From: Candidatus Zhuqueibacterota bacterium
GTDB taxonomy: Bacteria > Zhuqueibacterota > Zhuqueibacteria > Thermofontimicrobiales > Thermofontimicrobiaceae
DNA: 56,834 nucleotides
Direction: 5' to 3'
Assembly: GCA_016783825.1 (NCBI GenBank)
Contig: JADHVV010000005.1
Coordinates: forward strand, 1 to 56,834
Positions 18,207-27,973 of this stretch are shown here, piece by piece. Within the stretch, counting starts at the first letter, position 1; the number at the start of each line of letters is the position of its first letter. The notes beneath the pieces were generated by a model. That model was given only the letters and a program-made list of their open reading frames with translations, ran no database searches and had not been told where the DNA came from. A program made the position numbers and the translations under genes.

Positions 18207-19880
18207 CTACCGCATCGTACCCAAATATTCAGTGGTTAACTGTCGTTTCCTCACATCTGGATTACTATAATCAGGAAGCAGCATCGGGCCAACCTTGTCT
18301 TTGATTCCAGCGCCTTCAACTTCTTTATTAAATTTTTTAACATGATCCAACGACAAGTTCCCATTCCCAGCAAATCCTTTAATATATTCAGCAGCATTTA
18401 TGCCTGCAATTCTGCCGAATACAGTTACGTCAAGCAGTGAATTTCCCATCAAACGATTTTGACCATGAATTCCGCCTAAAACTTCACCAGCCATGTACAA
18501 ACCTGGGACTTTAGTTTCGCCCTTATTATTGGCTTCCATTCCCCCATTTTGATAATGAAGCGTCGGGTAAATCAACATGGGTTCTTTTGAAATATTAATT
18601 CCGTATCTCCTGAACAAAATACTTTTTCCTGGAAATTCCCTTGCTACGGTTCCTTCGCCCGATAACATATCGATCATTGGAGCATCCAACCACACACCGA
18701 ATTTTCCTGTGGGCGTTGGAACACCATTATTTCTATCTTTTGAACACTCCCGAATGATCGCCGAAGCTTCAACATCTCGCGGCTCACGCTCAAACACAAA
18801 TTGTTCGCCATGAACATTGACAATATTAGCGCCAGCGCCGCGCACTTTTTCAGTAATTAACAATCCTTCTGCCTGCTCTGGAAATACAGCGCCAGTTGGG
18901 TGATATTGTACGGTATGCAAGAAACAAACTGGCACTCCTGCACGGTAACTCATCACCAACCCATCACCTGTTGCGCCATAATGATTTGTGGTCATAAAAT
19001 CTTGAATGTGAAGTCTGCCAGTGCCGCCAGTCGCCATAATAACTGCTTTTGCTTTAATGATAAAATATTCTTCAGTTTCCAGATTATACATCACAGCGCC
19101 AACACATCTGCCACTGTCATCCAATAATAATTCCACGGCTGGTGAGAATTCAACAACTTTTATATCTTCAGGATGATTGCGCACTTCATCCCGAACTGTA
19201 CGCATAATTTCAGCGCCAGTAATGTCACCAGCATAATGCATTCTTTTACGTGATGTACCACCACCATGCATAGAATGAAGTTTTCCATCAGGATATTTAC
19301 TGAAAATCATTCCCAATTTTTCTAACCATTGCAAAGCTTTAGGGGCTTCAGTAACTAAAGTATAAACCAACTCTGGATCATTAACAAAATGTCCGCCGCC
19401 CAATACATCGAGGTAATGATAATATGGAGAATCTTTCCATGTTTTGCTTGCGCCTTGTATTCCGCCTTCTGCCATCATTGTATTAGCATCACCGTTGCGC
19501 AGCTTTGTCGCTAAAATAACTTTTGCACCGTTTTCCCTGGCAAGAAGAGCTGCCGAATTACCTGCGCCTCCCCCTCCGATAACCAGTACATCTGTCTCCA
19601 TGGCAACTTTTGAAAGATCAATTTTATCAGGATCGACCCTGCTTTTCGTTTCTAAAATATATGCATATTCCTGTGCAATGGCATATCCTTTACTGGCGCC
19701 GACTTTTAATTCTTTCCGGGTTCCAGCAATGAAATCAGGATGGTATTTTTTTAATATGTCCTGTCTTTTATCAACAGGAATACCAGTAAACTCTTCACCT
19801 TTCTTTTTTCTTTCGACTCGAGCGGGACGAGTTTCTTCAACTTTTTTGATTAAATTTTTTAATTCTGGTGTATATGGCAT
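18207..19880 (-). CDS. FAD-dependent fumarate reductase/succinate dehydrogenase-family flavoprotein
   Basis: METDVLVIGGGGAGNSAALLARENGAKVILATK, MMAEGGIQGA, VIMATGGTGRL, TVQYHPTG, LYMAGEVLGGIHGQNRLMGNSLLDVTVFGRIAG. Confidence 0.9.
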   Translation of the reverse strand: MPYTPELKNLIKKVEETRPARVERKKKGEEFTGIPVDKRQDILKKYHPDFIAGTRKELKVGASKGYAIAQEYAYILETKSRVDPDKIDLSKVAMETDVLVIGGGGAGNSAALLARENGAKVILATKLRNGDANTMMAEGGIQGASKTWKDSPYYHYLDVLGGGHFVNDPELVYTLVTEAPKALQWLEKLGMIFSKYPDGKLHSMHGGGTSRKRMHYAGDITGAEIMRTVRDEVRNHPEDIKVVEFSPAVELLLDDSGRCVGAVMYNLETEEYFIIKAKAVIMATGGTGRLHIQDFMTTNHYGATGDGLVMSYRAGVPVCFLHTVQYHPTGAVFPEQAEGLLITEKVRGAGANIVNVHGEQFVFEREPRDVEASAIIRECSKDRNNGVPTPTGKFGVWLDAPMIDMLSGEGTVAREFPGKSILFRRYGINISKEPMLIYPTLHYQNGGMEANNKGETKVPGLYMAGEVLGGIHGQNRLMGNSLLDVTVFGRIAGINAAEYIKGFAGNGNLSLDHVKKFNKEVEGAGIKDKVGPMLLPDYSNPDVRKRQLTTEYLGTMR

Positions 19881-20063
19881 TCTAATACCTCACGGGTTTT
19901 TATTACCACTAAATTCGTTTTTTTATTAATAATTTCTATTGTCTTTAAGCAAAAGTTTGAAGTGCCTAAATTGCCTAAAGTGCACTAAAGTACTTTTCTA
20001 TTATTAACTTTAGACTTGTACTTTAGTGCACTTTAAACTTTAGAGCACTTTAGATCACTTGTA

Positions 20064-20810
20064 TCATAAATATTTTTTTTCATCAGGTTCCCACATTTCA
20101 TCTACATTATCCGGTTCCGGTTGTCTCTTAATATACAATTCTCTCAATTGATCTTTATCCATTCCCATTAAATCTTTGAGCATGGACTCATAACGACCTT
20201 CTTCAACCTGTTGCACCCGTTCTTCTAAATGTTCAGATTTTGGAAGCACATGGCGTCCATAAATTCGTCGTGCCATAATTCCAATATTATATTGAACTTC
20301 TTCAGCAGGACAACGGGCAGAACATAATCCGCACATCACACAATCAAAAGACATTTCAGCCGCTTCTTTTATATTACCTGCCATCGCCATTGCCACATAA
20401 TCCATCACTTTTATATCCATGGGACAGCTCAACGTACAATTATTACATCCCATACATTTGAAAATCTCTGGATAATAATCGGAAATAACACTTTCAGTTG
20501 GTTCTAATTTTTCCAAATCATAAGTCGCCTTATTTCCTGGAAAAAAGGGGATTTGGGTAATATACATATTTGATTCGACCACTGTCTGACAGGCAAGTCC
20601 GTAATATAATTTAGAATCATTGGGAAAGCGATAAATTGTTCCACAAGCGCCACAAATTCCACCACGACAACCACAGCCCCGGATAAGCTGGTAACCAGCA
20701 TATTCTGTTGCTTTTTGAATTGTCAGGGAATCAGGAACATCGTATCGTTTTCCCATTAAAAATATTGGAATTAAATTTCTTTTAGTTTCTTTGTCATTTG
20801 ATTTCTTCAT
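20064..20810 (-). CDS. Iron-sulfur subunit: 2Fe-2S ferredoxin-like N-domain plus two 4Fe-4S motifs (FrdB/SdhB-like)
   Basis: RGCGCRGGICGACG...YGLACQT, then CMGCNNCTLSCP and CVMCGLCSARCP. Confidence 0.85.
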   Translation of the reverse strand: MKKSNDKETKRNLIPIFLMGKRYDVPDSLTIQKATEYAGYQLIRGCGCRGGICGACGTIYRFPNDSKLYYGLACQTVVESNMYITQIPFFPGNKATYDLEKLEPTESVISDYYPEIFKCMGCNNCTLSCPMDIKVMDYVAMAMAGNIKEAAEMSFDCVMCGLCSARCPAEEVQYNIGIMARRIYGRHVLPKSEHLEERVQQVEEGRYESMLKDLMGMDKDQLRELYIKRQPEPDNVDEMWEPDEKKYL

Positions 20811-21022
20811 TTACACCCTCCTGAATTCTGGATACTTGCTACTGGATGCTTGATTCTGGATACTGGAAGCCCGATTCAAGATGCTGGATGGAATTGGTAA
20901 AGCAAGTATCGAGCATCAAGAAACAAGCATCGAGTATCCAGCATCAAGTATCTTTTCTCCAAATGAAAGTAATATTTAATAATAAGCTTAAAAAGAACTA
21001 CATTATTTAAAAACTTATCAAG

Positions 21023-21505
21023 TTACCACGTAACAAAAACACCGATAATAATTCCTAAAATAACAGCAACAAGCATCATAAAATAGTTATCAAGCGCTCT
21101 TGCTTTTTTTGATTGGGGAATAACCTCAACAACTCGATCTTCAACAATATAATCTTTGATCCCTGTATCAACCTGGGGGCATGCCATTACACAAGCATAA
21201 CATTGCTCGCAATCTTCCGCCACAATTGCCTCTAAAGCAAAAGATGTCCGCTGTACAGTGCGCGCTCGTCGGTCAGGTTCTCTGCGTAATACAGGACAGG
21301 AATCAACACAATTGCCGCAACCGATACAAGCGCGATCACCATCAATCCCCAAACCGTCTGGTAAATAAAGTCTGTGGTACGGTTCGATACCAGTCGAAAG
21401 CAATCTGCAACGGGCAACTGGCGGCTCTTTAATGTCCAAAATTGAATTTAGTACATTTATTTTTTGGGGAGTTAAAAATTCTTCTTTCCTGGTTATATAC
21501 TCCAC
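21023..21505 (-). CDS. 4Fe-4S ferredoxin with C-terminal TM
   Basis: CIGCGNCVDSCP, CEQCYACVMACP; C-terminal YFMMLVAVILGIIIGVFV. Confidence 0.88.
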   Translation of the reverse strand: MEYITRKEEFLTPQKINVLNSILDIKEPPVARCRLLSTGIEPYHRLYLPDGLGIDGDRACIGCGNCVDSCPVLRREPDRRARTVQRTSFALEAIVAEDCEQCYACVMACPQVDTGIKDYIVEDRVVEVIPQSKKARALDNYFMMLVAVILGIIIGVFVTW

Positions 21506-21536
21506 AATTTACTCCTTACACTAAATTTTGTTAGTC

Positions 21537-21683
21537 TTCTGCAAAATTAAGCAAAATCTAATTCATCTTCGACTCCGCTCAGGATGAAGCTTCGCTTAAG
21601 TGATTGATAATTAAAGTCCGAAAGACTTCATGGTGAGCGGAGTCGAACCATGAAATTACAGTACTTTTACAAATTTTGCAGAA
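21537..21683. repeat. Nested inverted-repeat element (TTCGACTCCGCTCA / TGAGCGGAGTCGAA)
   Basis: 14-bp perfect IR at 21568-21581 / 21634-21647, with outer arms TTCTGCAAAATT / AATTTTGCAGAA. Confidence 0.85.
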
Positions 21684-21701
21684 CTCTATAAATTTTGTTT
21701 T

Positions 21702-22598
21702 CTAATCAACATTCAGTTGTATATTCGGATGACACTTGACACAATTTTCTGTATTAGTCAAATCTTCACATTCAGCCTTAAAAATTTGAAACTTGCCATG
21801 AATTTTTCCATGATGACATTTTTGACATGTTTCTTTAGACGGAAATTTCATATCATTGCCCGGGTGTGTTGTCGGCAGGGCATCTTCATGGCAGCCAGCA
21901 CAGCTAATTGGATTGCGCGCTGTATAATTTACTGTTTTATCAACAACATTTTTACCTATCTCATCCTTTTTAGATTGAATATGACAGGTCTCGCAATTTC
22001 CTATTCTAATTTTTTCCAGTAGTGTAAATTCTTCCTGTTCATCTTTATTCAAATTATCCTTAACTCGAAGCTGCTTCCAACGTTGTTCATCTTCCGCCCT
22101 GAAATGTTCAAATCGATAATGAATGTTATGGTCATATCTTAAACCGATGTCTTTAACTTGAAGCGGTAAATTCGGTTCATCGACTTCAGCCAAACTTAAA
22201 ATTTCAGGGTGGCAGCTAATACATTCTTCATCCTGGTAAATATTTTGAGAATCAACGCTTTCTTTTACACGAAGATTGGCAACACGTTGAGAATACTTTG
22301 GCACTTTTTTTAGACTTCTTATTAAAAGCATTTCCACAGCTTTATCGGGATGGCAGGAAACGCAAGTAGGTCCACCTTTATTGATATCTTTATGGGCAGG
22401 GATGCGCATATCTAACGAGACATAAGTGCCTTGATTTTTGTGGCATTTCTGGCAAAAAGTTTCAGACTGATTATATAACACCATTCCGCTAAATACAACA
22501 ATCCCGCCGATTGGCGCAATAATTAACACCAGCATAATGTGCCGTTTTATAATGAAATTTTTAACTTTCTCAAAAATTTCTTTTCTGTTGATTTGCAT
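21702..22598 (-). CDS. NapC/NirT-like multiheme cytochrome c, 7 CXXCH motifs
   Basis: CQKCH, CVSCH, CISCH, CETCH, CAGCH, CQKCH, CVKCH counted; N-terminal membrane anchor. Confidence 0.92.
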   Translation of the reverse strand: MQINRKEIFEKVKNFIIKRHIMLVLIIAPIGGIVVFSGMVLYNQSETFCQKCHKNQGTYVSLDMRIPAHKDINKGGPTCVSCHPDKAVEMLLIRSLKKVPKYSQRVANLRVKESVDSQNIYQDEECISCHPEILSLAEVDEPNLPLQVKDIGLRYDHNIHYRFEHFRAEDEQRWKQLRVKDNLNKDEQEEFTLLEKIRIGNCETCHIQSKKDEIGKNVVDKTVNYTARNPISCAGCHEDALPTTHPGNDMKFPSKETCQKCHHGKIHGKFQIFKAECEDLTNTENCVKCHPNIQLNVD

Positions 22599-22711
22599 AA
22601 TTTATTTTAATTCCTAGATTACGGTGTACTTATGACAGAAGTTTGAAGTGCCAAAAGTGCCTAAAGTGAGATAAAGAAATAATTCTTTAGGCACTTCAAA
22701 CTTTAGGCACT

Positions 22712-24934
22712 TTAGCTCACTTTATTAACTTTAACTTTTACATCCTTCCACGCCTGCCCTTTGCCCGATGGGTCGATAGAAACTGGAATAACAAAATTGG
22801 GATTAGTGCCGTTGCCATCCTTTTCCCACCAGATAAATTCTGTATCCGGGTCTTCACTTTTAAACTTTTTCGATTGAGCAATTCTTCCGTATTCCCAATG
22901 TCCCAATCCTTTGGAAATGGCAATCGCTCCCGGATAAATACCCTGTGTAATGTGCGCTTTGATAACAATTTTTCCAATTTCAGATTCCAACATTACATAG
23001 TCGCCCTCTGCAATTCTCAATCGTCGGGCAGTTTTGGCATTTATTAAAGCTTTATTAGTATGATTGATTTCAGCCAACCATTTTAAATTGGTCAAATCCT
23101 GACGCATCACATTTGTGCTGTACGAAATTAAAAAAAGTTCATTTTTAGAAACGTTAATATGTTCCGTAATTGGTTCATATTTCGGCAAACCATTTGACCC
23201 GGCAATTTCAAATTTTCTTGAGCGAGTAGCGAATCGCTGTTTTTTATAAAGCTCATATTCTGGATTGGCATTTTTATCGTACCAGATACCCTGTTTTTTC
23301 AATTTATTAAATTGTTTCTCATCAGATAAACCAGGTATTTGGGCAACTGATTGTTTAATAAAATCTTCGACACTTTCATAATTCATCGAATTGCTAATGC
23401 TCTCCCCCATTCTCCGCGACAATTTAAGAAAAACATCATTAAGGGATAAAGCTTGCCCGTGCGGTTTTATTACTGGTTGCGCCAGCGAAACAAAGGGAAC
23501 CATTTCAAAGGATGGCGTTGAATCCAAATCCCAGCTTTCTACAAAAGTCGCTGCTGGAAGAATCAAATCTGCCAGCGCCGCTGTTTCACTTTTTACGGTA
23601 TCCATCACCACAGTAAACGGCATCAGGCTTTCGTCTTTCATCACTTGCTGGGTGAAATTGCAGTCCGGATATTCATAAACAGGATTATTTTTATAAGCGA
23701 AATATAAATCGACCTTTTGTTTTTCTTTCTTAATCCTCTCGAAAAATTGGACGGTTGACGGTTCGTTTTCATTAATTTCTATTGGAGAAAAATCGTTTAA
23801 CTGATAAGTTCGGGCAAGGCAGACACCGCCTTTTTTATCAATATTTCCCACCAGCGCATTGAGCAGCATAATGCTCCGTTCAGTCTCAAAACCGTTAACG
23901 TGCTGGGCAACACCTGAGCCTGAAAAAGCAACGGCGGGTCTGTTAGCGGCAAACTCGATGGCAATTCGTTCGATAGTGGCTGCGTCGATGGCGCTGATTT
24001 TTGCCGCTTTTTCGATAGTGTATTGAGACAGGTGCGACTTCAGTTGGGAAATAGGAATGTTTGTCCAGCGGCTGATAAATTCAGCGTCATATAAACCTTT
24101 CTGCACGATAACATTCGCCATTGCCAGCGCCACAATACCATCAGTTCCGGGTTTTATTGGAATCCACTCATCACTTTTACCGGCGGTATTGGATAACAGC
24201 GGGTCCATGGTAATCAATTTTGCATAATTATTTATTCTTGCTTCAGCCAGGCGTTGATTAAAACTTACAAAATAGGAATGGGACTCAAACGGATTGCTGC
24301 CGAAATTTAGAAAATATCTACAATTTTCAGCATCGATTATTTCTCTTTCTTCGCCCCAAATTGATTTTTGAGCAGTAGTTTTATTTAAGTCATTTAAAGC
24401 AGATGAGTTTAATATTGTCGCATTTTCAAAATTATTCAAAAACCTGCGCGCTAAACCGCGGTAATTTTGAGTATCAGTATGAAAGACAAATTCATGGTTA
24501 CGGTTTTCATTATTAATCGTTTGCAGGCGGTTGGAAATTTCAGTTAATGCTTGTTCCCAGCTAATTTTTTTCCATTTTCCCTCTCCCCGAGCTCCAACAC
24601 GTTTCAGTGGATGAAGCAATCTATCCGGGTCATAAACCTGGTTTACGCCGGCAATTCCCCGCGCACAAATTTTACCCTGGTTATTAATATGGTGGGGATT
24701 CCCTTGAATAGCCGCTAAATCTTCATATCTTAAAAAACCAATTACGCCGCATCTGTTTGGACAAAGATTACAAATTGTTGGAATGCCTTTACGAAACTTG
24801 CTGGTAAACATTGATACATTTCTGCCCCGCATGCCAACAATGGGAATCACTCCTCCAAACGAAGCTCCGAACGAGATTGCGGTTGCGCCTAATGTTCCTA
24901 TTTTTAAAAATTTTCGACGATTTATTTCTTTCAT
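22712..24934 (-). CDS. Molybdopterin oxidoreductase catalytic subunit (Psr/Phs-type CISM), Tat signal
   Basis: RRKFLKIGTLGATAISFG Tat-like leader; CNLCPNRCGVIGFLRYEDLAAIQGNPHHINNQGKICARG; LILPAATFVESWD. Confidence 0.92.
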   Translation of the reverse strand: MKEINRRKFLKIGTLGATAISFGASFGGVIPIVGMRGRNVSMFTSKFRKGIPTICNLCPNRCGVIGFLRYEDLAAIQGNPHHINNQGKICARGIAGVNQVYDPDRLLHPLKRVGARGEGKWKKISWEQALTEISNRLQTINNENRNHEFVFHTDTQNYRGLARRFLNNFENATILNSSALNDLNKTTAQKSIWGEEREIIDAENCRYFLNFGSNPFESHSYFVSFNQRLAEARINNYAKLITMDPLLSNTAGKSDEWIPIKPGTDGIVALAMANVIVQKGLYDAEFISRWTNIPISQLKSHLSQYTIEKAAKISAIDAATIERIAIEFAANRPAVAFSGSGVAQHVNGFETERSIMLLNALVGNIDKKGGVCLARTYQLNDFSPIEINENEPSTVQFFERIKKEKQKVDLYFAYKNNPVYEYPDCNFTQQVMKDESLMPFTVVMDTVKSETAALADLILPAATFVESWDLDSTPSFEMVPFVSLAQPVIKPHGQALSLNDVFLKLSRRMGESISNSMNYESVEDFIKQSVAQIPGLSDEKQFNKLKKQGIWYDKNANPEYELYKKQRFATRSRKFEIAGSNGLPKYEPITEHINVSKNELFLISYSTNVMRQDLTNLKWLAEINHTNKALINAKTARRLRIAEGDYVMLESEIGKIVIKAHITQGIYPGAIAISKGLGHWEYGRIAQSKKFKSEDPDTEFIWWEKDGNGTNPNFVIPVSIDPSGKGQAWKDVKVKVNKVS

Positions 24935-24946
24935 ATTAATTCCTGA

Positions 24947-25843
24947 TTAAATTATCGGCAACGCCTGTCCACCATAAACTACAACAAATCTCATAAATAA
25001 AATTCCCACAACCACCAATGCGGAAGCGATAGCTATATTTCTAATAGACCTGAGTTTAGGCGTGAGTACAATTATCATCGGTACAAATTTACCAAAGAAA
25101 TTTTCAACTCCTAAAAACAAAGGACTCAATTCCCCGGCTATGAGTAGATGTGTCGTTTCTTTTGCTTCTGCATGAGATACGGATAAAGTAGAAATATCAC
25201 AAAAAACCAACACCAAATCAAAAACAATCAACCAGCCTAACATACTGGCAAGAGTATAAATAATTTCTTTATTAATTATTTTCTCTTTAGAGAAAAATTT
25301 ATCTTTTATCATTAAAATTAGTATCATTACAGCGATACCGGACACAATGGCTGAAACCAAAAATAAGAACGGCATTAATGCTGTATTCCATAAGGCGCGG
25401 GCTTTACCGAATGCAAGAATAAACCCGGTATAGCCGTGAACGGTAATCGCCAGTGGGATGCCAATCATACCGAACATTTTAGTTTTTTTCATATCACCTT
25501 TAAACATGAAGTAGCCGTAAATCATACAATTTACCGGGTACGCCATTAATAAAAAAGCGCCGTAGGACATTGGAGAATGAAAATTTAAAAAAGTAAAATG
25601 GTTCCATACTGAACGAACGGGCCAGCCCACCTGAAGAAGAAGCATTACTGGAGCAATAAATAAAAGCAGTGTCGCCATAACAACGCCGACTTTACCGGCT
25701 GGTTTAAACTTCTCCAACCCAAAGCCATAAGCCAGTGTTGAAATAACAAATGAACCAGCGCTCATGCCGGTAAAATAAAAATATAACGCGATTAACCATC
25801 TAAAAGTAACCTGGTGATGAACATCGTAAACCAGTTCTGTCAT
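24947..25843 (-). CDS. NrfD/PsrC-type polytopic membrane subunit
   Basis: Multi-TM; RWLIALYFYFTGMSAGSFVISTLAY and downstream context with the CISM A and B subunits. Confidence 0.88.
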   Translation of the reverse strand: MTELVYDVHHQVTFRWLIALYFYFTGMSAGSFVISTLAYGFGLEKFKPAGKVGVVMATLLLFIAPVMLLLQVGWPVRSVWNHFTFLNFHSPMSYGAFLLMAYPVNCMIYGYFMFKGDMKKTKMFGMIGIPLAITVHGYTGFILAFGKARALWNTALMPFLFLVSAIVSGIAVMILILMIKDKFFSKEKIINKEIIYTLASMLGWLIVFDLVLVFCDISTLSVSHAEAKETTHLLIAGELSPLFLGVENFFGKFVPMIIVLTPKLRSIRNIAIASALVVVGILFMRFVVVYGGQALPII

Positions 25844-26430
25844 AGTACATCGACCTCTCGTTTTATTTCTACTGCATCATGGTCTAAATTTATATAAAAA
25901 ACATGCGGTTTGGTGCCGATTTCTGGTTTAAGTACTTGAACCGGTTGTTTGGCTAATAATTTAGAAACTTCACTTTCCGGGTCATTCAAATCGCCAAAAA
26001 TCCGTGCACCGCTGGGGCAGGCTTCAACGCAGGCTGGCTGCAATCCCACTTTAACGCGATGCAGACACCAATTGCATTTTTCGACTATTTTCTTAATAGG
26101 ATGCACATAGCGCACTTCATACGGACAGGCAGCCATACAATATCTGCAAGCCACACACCTGTGCGGGTCAGTGCTAACAATGCCATTTTCTTCAACTCTA
26201 TTGGCATTAACAGGACAGACTGTTACACAAATCGGTTCCTCACAATTATTACAAAGCAATGGCAAAAACGACTTGCTTACATTTGGATACTCGCCTTTTT
26301 GAATGTGCTTCACCCACGATTTCCATACGCCGATGTGTACTGCATTTTCACTTTTACATGCTACCGAACACGTATTACAACCAATACATTTTCGCAAATC
26401 AATTACCATTGCATATCGGATTTTTGACAA
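25840..26430 (-). CDS. 4Fe-4S ferredoxin, CISM electron-transfer (B) subunit
   Basis: RYAMVIDLRKCIGCNTCSVACKSENA, CNNCEEPICVTVCP, CVACRYCMAACPYEVRY, CNWCLHRV; four clusters. Confidence 0.92.
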   Translation of the reverse strand: MSKIRYAMVIDLRKCIGCNTCSVACKSENAVHIGVWKSWVKHIQKGEYPNVSKSFLPLLCNNCEEPICVTVCPVNANRVEENGIVSTDPHRCVACRYCMAACPYEVRYVHPIKKIVEKCNWCLHRVKVGLQPACVEACPSGARIFGDLNDPESEVSKLLAKQPVQVLKPEIGTKPHVFYINLDHDAVEIKREVDVL

Positions 26431-26897
26431 AACTTAAATCTCCTCGTAAGAAAATATATTTAATCTCTGTGGCTGACTTATATCATTATGTAAATTTTTT
26501 GTTTCTAAAAGCACCAAATTACAAGTACCAAATTTCAAATAAAACTCAAATTCAAAATTTCAATGACCGAAACATTTTTTTTATACACATAAATAAAAAA
26601 ATTCTTACACCGTAAAGGCGCAAAGTTCTAAAAAATAATTTGTTTTGAATTTTGAATTTTGGTTTTTGTTATTTATTTGTAATTTGTTTTTTGTTATTTG
26701 TAATTTTATTTATTCCCTATTCAAAATAAAAAATCTAACCTTCCGCTAATGCCCTTTCTCGCTTTTTCTCTTTTATCCCAAATAATGCAATAGAAATAAT
26801 AAAAATTGCCACAAAGACTCGAAGACACCAAGAATCACAAAGATAAACAGAGTTCATTTTTTTAAAATTATAGGACAAAAAAGTGAAAAAATCTTAT

Positions 26898-27344
26898 TTA
26901 TAAATGATTTTTAAATTCTTTAAAAATCAACCCTTTGAGTCTTGGAGTCTTCGTGGCTATTGCATTATCTGGGTTTATGAAATATGCATTAGCCGCTGCC
27001 GCGATACTCGGTCCTGAATCACCTACTGGACATTTTCCCGCACAGCGAGAACAAGCCACACAAAATTTTGAAAGATATTTTACTTTTTCATAATCTCCCA
27101 ATCGTGCAGCCAAAATCATTGTCATGGGATAGGGTTCACCATCAACGACTTTTATGGGACAAACACCAACGCAGGTCTGGCAATTGTAACAATTTAACGC
27201 CTGACCAGTACCTTTCACCAATACAGGCTGCAATGTATAATCAAATACCAACTCAATACAGAAAAGAATTGCCAATGCATTGAATGTTGGCAGATCAAGT
27301 CTGAATTTTGAAATAACACAAATTGTGTGTTGCAGTTTGTACAT
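26898..27344 (-). pseudogene. N-terminally truncated paralog of the 27974-28948 membrane Fe-S protein, C-terminus replaced by repeat sequence
   Basis: KFRLDLPTFNALAILFCIELVFDYTLQPVLVKGTGQALNCYNCQTCVGVCPIKVVDGEPYPMTMILAARLGDYEKVKYLSKFCVACSRCAGKCPVGDSGPSIAA is near-identical to the 27974-28948 product; ends INPDNAIATKTPRLKGLIFKEFKNHL. Confidence 0.85.
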
Positions 27345-27382
27345 TCCACACCAACGAATTGTTAGCCCAATTTTTCAATATT

Positions 27383-27679
27383 CTAAAATTTTCTATGCTT
27401 CCAATACCCTGATCTTCGGCTTAAATGCATAAGAGCAAATAACCGGATTTTATTCTTTTCGTTTCGAAATATGATTGCGAAAGGAAAGCGATGTATAAGA
27501 AAACGCCGACAACCTTCACAATAGAGCGACCATGTATTTGGAAACTTTCGAATGAGATCAATTGCACGATCAACTTCATCCAGGAATTCGATTCCCAATC
27601 TTTTTGCCTGATTTTCGTACCATGCCCTGGATTGCTCTAATTCTTTATAAACTTCAGGATGTACTTCAACCTGTAACAA
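27383..27679 (-). CDS. RelE/ParE-family toxin
   Basis: VEVHPEVYKELEQSRAWYENQAKRLGIEFLDEVDRAIDLIRKFPNTW...RRFLIHRFPFAIIFRNEKNKIRLFALMHLSRRSGYW. Confidence 0.88.
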   Translation of the reverse strand: MLQVEVHPEVYKELEQSRAWYENQAKRLGIEFLDEVDRAIDLIRKFPNTWSLYCEGCRRFLIHRFPFAIIFRNEKNKIRLFALMHLSRRSGYWKHRKF

Positions 27680-27917
27680 CGCTATTTCTCCGAAGTCTTT
27701 CCCGTACTACTTCCCATGGAAGGCAGTCCACAATTCCATTATCAACTTCCTTAATTCGGTTGCTAATTTCATTTTGCCATGCAATTTCTACATTTAAATC
27801 TGCTTCTGTATCCAGGCTGGAGATGAGCCGTTCTGCGATGAAAGCACGATCTTTTGGTTTTGTCTGCAAAGCTTGTGTTAATATTTTCTCTACAGCCTTT
27901 TCCATTTTTTTCTCCAT
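27666..27917 (-). CDS. Addiction-module antitoxin
   Basis: ILTQALQTKPKDRAFIAERLISSLDTEADLNVEIAWQNEISNRIKEVDNGIVDCLPWEVVRERL; overlaps the downstream toxin start. Confidence 0.85.
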   Translation of the reverse strand: MEKKMEKAVEKILTQALQTKPKDRAFIAERLISSLDTEADLNVEIAWQNEISNRIKEVDNGIVDCLPWEVVRERLRRNSVVTG

Positions 27918-27973
27918 TTATATTTTTTTTGACTTACATTGTTTAAACTATCTAACTTCACTCAATATCCAAA

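Noticed and set aside
19444-19929. 161-aa ORF on + strand
   Set aside because: Antisense shadow of the flavoprotein gene; composition typical of a spurious reverse frame.
20820-20955. Possible CRISPR-like array (GGATACTTG/GCTTGATTCTGGATACT words repeated)
   Set aside because: Repeats are short, irregular and partly inverted with no uniform spacers; looks like an intergenic palindromic repeat. No CRISPR array seen anywhere in the window.
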